A DNA stretch of 64,000 nt, from positions 12,135,118 through 12,199,117 of the forward strand of contig NC_087078.1 in the NCBI RefSeq assembly GCF_026151205.1, given 5' to 3'. A program made the translations under genes and the position numbers. The number at the start of each line of letters is the position of its first letter. Position 1 is the first letter of the stretch. Of this stretch, positions 43,916 through 55,900 are shown piece by piece. Below the pieces are notes generated by a model. That model saw nothing but the letters and a program-made list of their open reading frames with translations. It was not told where the DNA came from and made no database searches. The DNA comes from Bolinopsis microptera. Its lineage: Eukaryota; Ctenophora; Tentaculata; Lobata; Bolinopsidae.

Positions 43916-46900
43916 GATGCATGCTAGTACCGTAAGGACACAGTAAAACTCAATTGAAGTTGCACAATCTTACTATATTATATATAAAGCGAGACGATAT
44001 TATATATGTGTTTATCCGTACCATTTTACTGACACCACGGCATCAACTTTAACGCGACTTTCCGCAAAAACCTTAAAAGATATACTTGAACTGAAACTTT
44101 TTTTACTGGGTCAAATACTTTAATGGCCTCCACATCAGCATGAAAAAATAAAAAATTGGCCAAGGAACAGAAATTTAAGTGCCCAAAATTTGGACCCCCA
44201 AGTGGTGTCAAAAACGCGAATTAAATAGGTAATAATTATTTAAGTCTCTTGAGTCTTGGGTTTGAAACCATTTTAGGGTTATACGGGTTCCTGCTAGTTA
44301 TTCTAACGTCTATTTGCTGTAATTATGGATCGAAGCAATATGTTCACTGTGGAGCGGTATCGCAAATCATGTCGATAACAGACAGAAGGCAATTAACAAC
44401 ATTTAGTAATCCCTAATCAATCTTTAATTTTCAGCTGTTACTTGACTTGGTGGAAACGAAGGACTATGACGTAAACCTTTACACAAGCACACGTCTCTTA
44501 GTCGACAACAACATTCCAATCCACAACGAAATATCCAAAATGTTTATTCAGGAAAAAACTTCTGGGACGATTCAAGGTAGCCTTTATTATATCATGTTTA
44601 TCTATTTACAATAGTATATTTATATATTGTTTACACCAGACAGTGAACTAGACCAGTTCTATTGTTAAAGAACGTTCATGACATAGAAACAAAGAAATAT
44701 GTAATATTGAACTTCACGTCTCAAACTTTTCCAGGTGGGAAAAAGGACAGCTCGAGACTAATCAAAGTGTGTGAGTTCCTAATAGACTGTGGATGGCACA
44801 AGGCTGCTGGCGAGCTTTTAAACCATCTTTACCAAACGATGAACCCATTATCAGAGAGACACAACGTTTTAGTTGTTCTTACCCATCTCATTTCAACACA
44901 CATTGCGGAATGCAAGTTTACTAAAGCAAAGGAAGCATTTGTAAAAGCGAGTACGTTCTATGATACGTCAAAAGACAAGCGGTTCAACGCTGGTTTATTG
45001 TATGCAGAAGAGGCATACAGGCACTATTGTCTGAGTAACTTTGCGGAGGCAGATGACTGGGCTGACAGGGCTTTACTCGAGGTATGTTTTAAAGTTAAAG
45101 AGTAGAATATTTACCCGGTTCACATTGTAATGAAATACCGAGTTAAACAATCGATCGTAAAATCAATCATTATAGTGAAATGTTAAATTAATGCTTACTC
45201 TACAATTATAATAATCCCTTCTCCAGGTCAACGAGAACCTTAACACAGCCTCCTGTATCACAGTCCTGCGTCGCACCGCTAAAGTCTACATCAATACGCG
45301 CAGATTTACGTGCGCGGAGGTACTGATAAAACACGCGGTGGAGTTGGCTGGCTCGCTCTACGGCAGCAACCACCCCCTCTACGCAGACACACTGCAAGAC
45401 TACGGGTTCTGTTTACTGCACCTTGATCTTGTTTCACAGTGCGTTGAGGTTAGTAGCACAAACTATTTTATTTCTTCTGGTATTAAAGTTTCTTAAATGT
45501 TTGATTGCTTAGCCTTAATCCTTTCGGTTTTTATCCGTACTTTTAAGCCCTTCTAGATGGTGATGATTTGTAAATGTTCGTAGATCAGTTATCATTCACA
45601 ATAAAGTGCAGTAAAACAATCATTTGCTATTAGTAGTCCAATGCAAATTTTCGAAATAGTTGCCTCTATGACACTATTACATCATAGACAACCTCTAGGA
45701 CTCAGAAGTTAAGCCTAGTCATGAACTAACAGTCAAAACACCGTTTCTAACTCTACAACAATATGCTATACATCGTATCTCCTTGGTTACTATATTAATA
45801 ACCTTGGTTACTATATTATGTAAAGCAATACGAGACCTTAAGACATCTAACTTCTTGACAGTTTATTCCTGTATTACCCGTTTATTCATCGATTGTATTA
45901 CTTGCTTACTAAGCTCAGTGATCATAGTGACTAATGTAATGTAGTTATAAGGTATTATATATATTATACTGTCTAGACTAGTCTACCTGTAGTTGTCTGT
46001 AAATAAGTTATTTAATACATAATAAAGAGTGAGGTTGTAATTTTAATCATTGATTATTATCAAATATTACGCATAATAATATGCGTAATTAATAATTATT
46101 ATAGTACAGTCAAATCGTCTGATTAAATCGATTTACCGACAAAACCAGCTTACAATTTAAAAGCTTAAATTGGTAATTAGATAATCAGATAAAAAGTGGC
46201 AAAAAGTGGCCTTAAGAAACGTGGAAAATTTGGACAGGCATAATATAATAAAGGACACACAAAAATGTAAAAAATCCTTTGTGAGTGGGTTGTGTCGGTA
46301 AATCGATTTGTCTGTAGACTGTAGTATGATAATATAAATCTCAAATGGTGAGGTGTGATAAATATTGAATGTATTAGGTATAAAGATTTATCTGTGATGT
46401 TACTCAAGTGTGACGAATGATCCAAATATTTGTATTGATTCTCATTCGGCGAATGCGTGCCCATGACACCTCGGTTCCAAATTACTTCTACAATTTCGGT
46501 TCAAAAGATTGTAATATATATTATTTTACAAATATGTTATGTTACAAATATATTATGTTACAAATATTGTCTGAGTGTAAACAATTTTGTGAATCGTCTC
46601 CCACTTATTATTCCCATTAAATCTAATTAGGCACATTCCATGGTAATAACGAAACTAACGAAAGCCTGTAAAGCTCCTAATTTTAGTTCTATAGGGTTTC
46701 ATCGAGCTCTACCCGAAATTCATCAAATTCTTTGAGCATCAATAATTGATGTATTAGCCAGAATTAGTTCACTTCAAATTTTACACACGATCTACAATCT
46801 ATTAGAAAGTTAGGACACCTATTAGAAGAAGTGTGATAGACAAATATAAAAGCTTATTGTAGCAAATATGTTGAGAAGAAGAATGCTGCTTTGAAACCTC

Positions 46901-49900
46901 AGCTCCAACGATCTTTGTTCTTGCGATGAAAGTGTTAAGGATATGTTATTTACTGTAGTTAGTGTAGTTGACTCTTGATAATTGGGCAACACTCCCGTAC
47001 TACCAACACTCTCGTACTATGCCTTACTGCCGTTTACAAAGTTTATCAGTATCCATGATCTATTTCTACTGTTTCTACTAGTTCTACTATTTCTACTATT
47101 TCTCTTGTTATGTAGCGGTCTAAGGTCTTCCAAAGTTTATGAAAGGACATGTATCAATACATATATGTGTAAATTAACACCAGACACATTGACATAAGGT
47201 GATAAGTTTCAAGTTCTACAGAATAACAAAACCTACATCAAGTTAACAAACTTTTAATTGAAATGCACCCATGCCACCCTCCTTATTTTGCAGTTCACTG
47301 TACTTCTTCAAAAGCAGGTCACACAGGATCTGAGTAAACGGATCCTGGTGTTACCGGATTTTGCTGCTTTTCTTATGAGCTTGCCATTCAAATTGAATTA
47401 CATGTATAATATTTTATTACTTGTTTAACAGGGCCACGTCCTGCAAAGAATATTCTTTCTTTCTGACAATATGTCCGCTATAATATTCTCATCCTAGTTT
47501 TTCTAACATAATCTGATTATAACTGTGGGTAATTCATAGTGCTGAAGTAAAACTCTGTAGTCAAACTCTGTAGTCAAACTCTGTAGTAAAACTTTAATCA
47601 AACTTTAATCAAATTCTCTAGTAAACCTCTGTAGTCAAACTGTAATCAAACTGTAATCAAACTGTAGTCACACCCATGTATTTACACACAGTTGATCACA
47701 AGTCACAACAACAGCTAATATAGCGACATTGTGTCACATTTGATGGATAACGTTATATTGTGATAGGTGGTGACACTATCAATTGCTTTGTGTTTATGCC
47801 TTAGATTAGCAAGATTGAGGAGATAATTATTGGTTAGAACTGATGTAAGACAATAGTATACCGGGTTGTAGTAAGTACAGAGACGTAATATGTCATCAAT
47901 AGTTTACTGGGAGGTCCTAATTCAGATCCTTACATTGAGTAGAACAAAACAATCAGTAGAACAAAAGTATCCTGATAAGATCCTTTTCCTTGTTATGTCG
48001 CAATAAACGGGAACAAAACAATCGTTTCATTTATCGAATCATTGCGAAAGCTAAATGGCTGCATACACATTTAATAGGTTACAATGATGGATCCAAATAG
48101 TACATACAATAATACCCTGTAAACTTGATACTGCGACGTAACAACCAAAATGCTCTCTCTTTTTATGCAGCTCTCCTTCTACCAGTTTCTTCTAAATCTG
48201 GTAAAACAGGATCTCAGTAGGGTGTATCCGTGTGATAACATTCTTCTAGTGAGCTTCTGTGGGCTTGGTTTCAAAATTGAATAACGTAAATATTATTAGA
48301 TTACGAGTTAAGCAGGATTTTTCCTCGTACAATTTTACATCCTAATTCCTATTATAGAAACATCTGGAGATATTCTTTGATATTGCCGTGTAAAAGCATT
48401 AAACATAGCTGAAATTCTTGCGACCGACATAATATCGTGTTAATTGGAGCAGCAGAGATTCTGTACCAGTTACCAATTATCTTGAATTCCTACTCACCAT
48501 ACCACTATTGTATTAGTTACTCAGAACTGCCGCTCGTGCACTAGTCTAGAGGAGGTGGGTCACCTATATTTACCTGTATTTACTGGACACTATAGCTGTA
48601 TCTACTTCCCACAAATTCGATTACTTAAGCGATGAACAGCAATCCGGTAAAACAGGCTTACACTCTTTACCTTAAATAGATTCCTGAGAGGCTCTCGGTG
48701 AGCTGCAACCTGCAACCTCTCAGTGAGCTGCAACCTGCAGCTTCATCTTGATTCTGGGCACTTGTAAGCGTGTCATTTAAATAATCTTACTACGCTTAAA
48801 TAAAGCGAAACAATGAATCTCTGTCACGTGTTCAAATAAATATGGTTCATTTCCCCAACAGTATTCAGGTATATAAGCCAACTATTAAATTATAAAAGTT
48901 CAGGATCAGTGGTTGTAGCTGCAAAATGTCCAAATTCTGAGTTGCTGTTAAATATTATAAATAATCATCGACAATTATTGTATTGACTCTGCGTTCCGAT
49001 TCATATCTTTTGTCTGTTAATTTGTCCGCCTAGTGCGTCCAACCACATATAGTTAAGAGTGGTAAAAAGTTGACAATTACTGATAACAAGCTTCCTTGTG
49101 TCCTCATACCGGACAATTACCTTAATTATTATGTGGGTAGACATGATAATATATATACTAAAGTCTTAATGGCATCATACAATTTGAATAGTATGCCCAA
49201 TGCGCTTTATATTATATCATAAAGCATTGAATAGCACGGGTAACAGCCAACGAAGATGTAGGCAATTGTAGGCATTAATAATTTTGCAAGGACATAATTA
49301 TTACTACAAGAGTTATTGCGCCGTGCTCGCTAATTGCTATTACGTCATTTTAGGGCTTCTTAGTATTAAAGGTGATGAATTTCTGGACCGTTCCAGCTAA
49401 ACGTTCCCCCATATATTCATGACTTATTGTCGCCTCAATGCGAGAACACCAAAATGAGAAGATATTTTCTAGACTATGGTTATAGATTTTCATAGGCTGA
49501 GTTAGTCGGGGAAGAATAAAAGTTATTTATCTAAAAACTGAATCTCTGATTCAAGAATATTTACACAAATGAAAGTTAACCAATACGGTGCACCAATACG
49601 GTGCACCAATACGGCACCTTCACGGCACCAATACAGCACCTTCACGGCACTTATACGGCACCTTCACGGCACCAATACAGCACCTTCACGGCACTTGTAC
49701 GGCACCAATACGGCACTGAAGTGTGACTCTGTATAATGTTTTTAACACGCTCTAAGTCTAACATTACTCCCATACTAACAGGTCTGCAATGTTAACACTA
49801 CGTTATAAATTTTAAAAATATGTTATTTTATTAAGTTCGTTTTTATTAAAATTTAGATTAAAAATTTTGTATGACAGTCAAATTTGAAATTCCGCACGTA

Positions 49901-52900
49901 ACTGTCAATTTTGTATTAAAGAAATAAAATTCTATATTGAAATGTTCAACCCTCGACCAGTAGCGGGTAACCTGCAGTGTAAAACATTATATTTGCAGTT
50001 TAAGTTTGCCGAAAGATAATTTTAAAATTCAGTTACGCCTGCTTTCGATATACCCAAACCAACATAATATTTACAACAAATAAATATTGCTAAAAGTAAG
50101 CTCAACTAACACAGCATGTATCTGTGTTATTACTTGTTTAACTATTCTGGAGCTAGGGTAAACAGGATTAGGGACCATGAACACTCACGTCAGGACTGTA
50201 ACTGTATGCGTATTGGGTACGTGACTGCTTTTTAAAAAATCATTCACATCAAAGCCCAAGTGAACTAGTTTTAATATTGAAATATTTGCTTTGATTTACC
50301 GAATTGTATCTAAATTTGTCCTGGTTGTCGGACTGGGGGTAGCTGGAGGATGAACGGACTTTTCTTTCTGACACGCTTCTTATCTACCCTATCTGTCCTG
50401 TATGTCAAACTATGCGTACTGTAATTAGATCTAATTATCTCTAGAGAATAAGACTTTTAACAAAGACTAACGACGCTGTATGAATAATGTAGACAGTAAA
50501 GTTCCTGTAATTATTGTATTGTAACCTTCTCCAGTCTCCACCCCATTTGCTACACCTACACAACACAGCAACACCTGCAAAGCCTACTGTAACTACAGTC
50601 TTTAAATCATAAACAACCTTTCCACATAAACCATCTAATAATTGTGGTCAACATGTGTGGATAACATTCTTCAGCTTGTTAATTCTTTAATTGTAATTAT
50701 AATTTAATTAATTATAATTTAATCAGGTGTACATGAAAGCAGTAGATATAATAGACAAAGTGTTCGGAGAGAATAACATCAAGACAGCAGTAGCACACGA
50801 AGACCTAGCTTACGCAACCTACGTTTACGACTACAACTACGGGAACTATGAGAAATCACTAGCGCACAGCAACATTAGCGTGCGCATTGTTAACAAACTG
50901 CTGGATCCGGATCATTTGTTGCACGCCAGCACGAGCAGGTTGCGTGCCCTGATCCTGGAGGAGCTCGCGTTCGATGAGACGAGTTCTAGGAAGAAGGAGA
51001 GACTGTTAAGAGAAGGTGAGATTATTGAAGTTTTAACTTCAGAATAAATTCTGACAGTATTTCATTAGCTTAATTTCATAGGAGAATTGTTATTGGGTGC
51101 CTTTTTTTGTTGGTTATTAGAGCTTATTATTCTTTTGATCAATACAAAAGTTAATAAAAACAACTAATAAACTCTGACCCAGCCCAAGAACTGCACAACA
51201 AGTCACTGAAGCTGTGTCGGTCTGTGCTGGGGGAGGACAACATCCAGACAGCAAAACACTACGGTAACCTGGGGAGACTTTATCAGAGCATGAAGATGTA
51301 CAAACCTGCTGAGAAGATGCATCGTAGAGCTATCAAGATAAAGGTCAGTGTAGTGCATCTTGGGGTACTCTTATGACCAATAAGGAATGTTTATACCGCA
51401 AGAATAAGTAGTGTTGGAGATAGCAGTTCTGAGTGTGGGCCCGGCTAAAAATCTTAAACTAAGGGCCAAAATTAGTCGCCCGTCAATATTTGTACTGTTA
51501 ACTGTAGGGGGGTAATGCAACGACCATTAATGTCAGTATTTGAGATTTTTCCGAAACTGACATTGTCATTAATGGTCATTAATGGTCATTAATGGTCATT
51601 AATGGTCATTAATGGTCATTAATGGTCATTAATGGTCATAAGATATCTCAAATTTTGAAATATCTGGCAGTAGCCTTGACTAATTGAGGGGAGAAATCAT
51701 GTTTCGTACGGAGATCAGCGGCTTAGGTCAATACAGATGAACGGATCAAAACAGCCAGTCAGAGCGAGCTGTCGAAGTGGGAGTACCCGCCAGTATTTTA
51801 CTTCAACAAAACAGGAGACTTTCCCATGCAGGACATCTGTCATGAGTTGAAAAAACTGGTTAACTGTCTCCATTACCTCAGTACTAGATTCATCATAATG
51901 GCCGATTCTGATTCGATCGAAGACACGAAATTCACCCTAAACTGGGGGATGATTCTTAAACTCGCTACGGAAAGTGAAGAATTCAGAGACTCTGTATCCC
52001 TTACAACTCTGCAGCACTCTGATAGACAAAACCCGCAGTGTGCTGCAGAGCTAACGGCTAAATGGGATGTTCTAAAACAAGCAGGATTTCTGAGCCTCTC
52101 GGCCTATCTTAAGGCCGGGTTTTTGCTCCTGGCAGCGTTTTATGACAAATCGCTGACTGTTTCAGAAAGAGCTGAAAATGCGTGGACTGTTTTCAGGTTC
52201 TTCACTCTGTGGGGAGAACACTCGAAGAAATTAAATACCAGCGAGAACTTCATAACTAGAGAAAGCTTCAAAGACTTAATATCCGCAGCTAACGGACTTG
52301 TCTTGTATTTTGTCGACTTGATTTGTAATCACCCCAAAGCACCAGTAGTACCGTGGTTTTTATCGTCTGATCAAAATGAACAACTCTTCGCTCGAATCAG
52401 GGTTGGACGGCACTCCGGTAGACGCACACAAATCGACTCTACAAGAGTCCCTGAAGCCATGGGTCGTTACAACCGACTATTAGAGGTGGAGAATACGCTT
52501 GATGTTGAATGTGGTACAAGTGTTCATAAAACCGCTCATACCCGGGGAAGACACTCTTTCGTTCTGAGTGGAGCAAACATCCAGAGAAAAAGATTGCTGT
52601 TGATTTTGGAGGTTCGGTCAAGATGAGTAACCTTATAATCCAAAGCTTAAAAAGAGGATCCAAGATTGGAGAGGAACTCTTTGTTTCCTCTTCTAGTTAT
52701 GGAAGTTCGTATCTTTCAGGTGATAATGGAAATGTTATTTCTGAAAGACGGCGGAGTCTCCAATTTCCACTCTCATATGGTAGTGAACAACAATCAGATG
52801 ATGAATCAGACCATGAGAGTGAAGACAATTTTTCTGATTATGAGGACGAAGAGCTGGTTGATAGCTCCACTAAGGTCGTGACCAAATATTGTAACCAAGG

Positions 52901-55900
52901 CAAGACCAACTTTGGTGCGAAAAGCCGAAGGAAAAGATTTTTTGGTCTTGCCTTGGATACAAGTATTGGGTTGTATCGCCCAGTCTGTAAAGGTTTAGCA
53001 GAACCAGAGCTATGCAACGCTCAAGAGGTGCAAGTTGGTGGAACAATAACTGGTATACTCATAACAGGCAAGGATGAAAAAAGAAGGCGCACGGTTGTGC
53101 AGGGCAAAGTGCTTTCTATATCTGTTAAGACATCTAAAGCATCACAAAGAAAAGGAAATGCTCGGTCGGGAGAGAGAAGACCTGCGGTGGCGATCTGTAT
53201 TGAGCACGATATGTCTTCCCAGTGTTGGGTGAAGACCCAGGATGGTTCAATAATAAGTTTAGATTGGGAGAACGTTGTTGTTATGGTATAATTGGGTTAG
53301 TTGTAATATGTAGTAATATCAGTGTTTGAGAAAGTTGTAAAATTAACTTTTCATCCTCTTCCAAGACGTAAAGTACCGTCTACTTATTGTTAGTTAACTT
53401 TAGGTAGGTTCTAAGTGGTCCTCGTGTCCGTCCTTCTTGTTCCAGGAAGTGCGGAAAAAAACATGACCATTAATGTCAGTATTCGAAATTTTGGCAAAAC
53501 TGACATTGTCATTAATGGTCATTAATGGTCATTAATGGTCATTAATGGTCATTAATGGTCATTAATGGTCATTAATGGTCGTTGCATCACCCCCAACTGT
53601 AGCAAGCTCAATTGACACTGCACTATCGGATTGATTTGATCTGGTTGTGTCTGCTTTGATACTGTAACAATAATTAATAAACCTTGTCGGAATATTTAAC
53701 CGTCATTTGTTTATAATATTACTCATCAATGCTTGCGCTTCCTCGCCAACGAGTCTCAATTTAGAGCATGTTTTCGATGATAAATTTCCAAATATCCACA
53801 ATATTTTGTTTGCTGTTTCTAACACGAGCACATGATTTCACGTTACTCTTTCTTCTTGTTAAACACATTTCATTACTCATGGTCATGCAGCTAGACTCCC
53901 GTGACGGTGTTTTCTCGTCACGTGATCTCATGCTACATACTGTTTAAAACCCTCACATGACATCAAAACAATGAATATCAATTGTCATGAGTTTTAGAGA
54001 AGATGTCATCATGTCCACCGCACCCCAACTATTTATATTCCAATTATTTAAGGGGGGGGGCCAATGGGTATTTTTTTGTGAAACTTGATTTCGAGATAGC
54101 AGTTGACCAACAAACTAGGACCAGTGACCGAACTTTTGAGGGGGTCCCGGACCCCAACCGCCAAACGGTGCGCGCAGGGCAGCCACGCCCATATTTGGTC
54201 CAAATTAGGCCCAATTTAGCCAAATACCCTGTACATGCCCAAAGCCAGGTTTATGGTGCTCTACTTGTAGCAAGTGGTCCCTTAAACTCGTATATGAATT
54301 TTCATCAAGATTGGACAAAAAATGACTGAGTTATGAGCCAAAAACCATATGCCCATATTTGGGCATACGCACCAAATTTGGTAGATTTCGTCCCATAAAT
54401 TGGTCAAATATCAATATTTTTGAATGAAACTTACTTTATATGAAAGGTAAGCCTAAACTACATATTCTCTGTAATTTATAGCTTTATATCTGTTTAAATG
54501 TGGATACTAAGGCGAAAAAACCACAAAAAATGAACTAAATTGCCCATATCTCGGTTCGCGATATTCGCGGAATTGATCTCACCAAAATTGTAACAACTCA
54601 ATCAGTTTTCAAAATTTTTGCATGAAATTTTTGGAATCGACTCGAAATCGCATTTCGACCTTATTTTAAGAACGGATTTTTGATTTAGGCCTCAAAAAAA
54701 ATTTGGCGGCCAAATTCCAAAATTATATTACAGAAATTCAGAATTTGGCCGCCAAATTTTTTTTGAGGCCTAAATCAAAAATCCGTTCTTAAAATAAGGT
54801 CGAAATGCGATTTCGAGTCGATTTCAAAAATTTCATGCAAAAATTTTGAAAACTGATTGAGTTGTTACAATTTTGGTGAGATCAATTCCGCGAATATCGC
54901 GAACCGAGATATGGGCAATTTAGTTCATTTTTTGTGGTTTTTTCGCCTTAGTATCCACATTTAAACAGATATAAAGCTATAACTTACAGAGAATATGTAG
55001 TTTAGGCTTACCTTTCATATAAAGTAAGTCTCATCCAAAAATATTGATATTTGACCAATTTATGGGACGAAATCTACCAAATTTGGTGCGTATGCCCAAA
55101 TATGGGCATATGGTTTTTGGCTCATAACTCAGTCATTTTTTGTCCAATCTTGATGAAATTTCATATACGAGTTCAGGAGACCACTAGCTACAAGTAGAGC
55201 ACCATAAACCTGGGTTTTGGGCATGTTCAGGGTATTTGGCTAAATTGGGCCTAATTTGGACCAAATATGGGCGTGGCTGCCCTGCGCGCACCGTTTGGCG
55301 GTTGGGGTCCGGGACCCCCTCAAAAGTTCGGTCACTGGTCCTAGTTTGTTGGTCAACTACTATCTCGAAATCAAGTTTCACAAAAAAATACCCATTGACC
55401 CCCCCCCTTAAGGAATTGTGAAGTTAGTCTGAAAAAGTTCGGAATGTGTCAGGAATATCTTGGGAATGTTTATTTGACAGGGAAAGTGGGCAAGTTGCCC
55501 ATTTAACAGATGTTCTTTTACCTTGGCACATCTACTTACCAATTATCTCATCATAACACATTGTATAATGTACAAGTAGCCACGAACTGCAGCCATATAA
55601 CGTCACTAATAATTTAATATATAAGGGTGTGAATGTGAATTAATAATTTATTAATGATATAATAATTGATTACGGTAACAGTAACCTCACTATTACAATC
55701 TGCCGTGATAAGTTGTAATTTATATTATATTGTCATGGAGACATGACAATGTCCTGCTTCAACAACAAACATTTGTTCTATGTAATAGAAGTGAAATATG
55801 ACGTAAATATTTGGCGTTGTAATGATCAACCATTAACGTGAGGTTAAGATTCATATGAGCACGGAATTATTAAGGACATGAACTGACAAATCTTACAGTG

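Larger units (their letters stand above)
51508..53594 (+). mobile_element. 2.09-kb DNA transposon with G-run TIRs and perfect 8-bp target duplication
   Basis: Termini GGGGGTAATGCAACGACC and, inverted, GGGGGTGATGCAACGACC; the match continues through CATTAATG (about 25 bp). Flanked by AACTGTAG at 51500-51507 and 53595-53602. Both ends carry about seven tandem copies of GGTCATTAAT (51571-51640 and 53508-53580) and a copy of a TGTCAGTATT...AAACTGACATT hairpin. Subterminal arrays like this are usual transposase-binding sites. It encodes two open frames. The superfamily is unassigned (8-bp duplication: hAT-, P- or Zisupton-like are possible). Confidence 0.92.

Noticed and set aside
54003..55421. 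Open frames of about 60-108 codons in both palindrome arms
   Set aside because: They are mirror images from the inverted arms, with no start context or recognisable domain.
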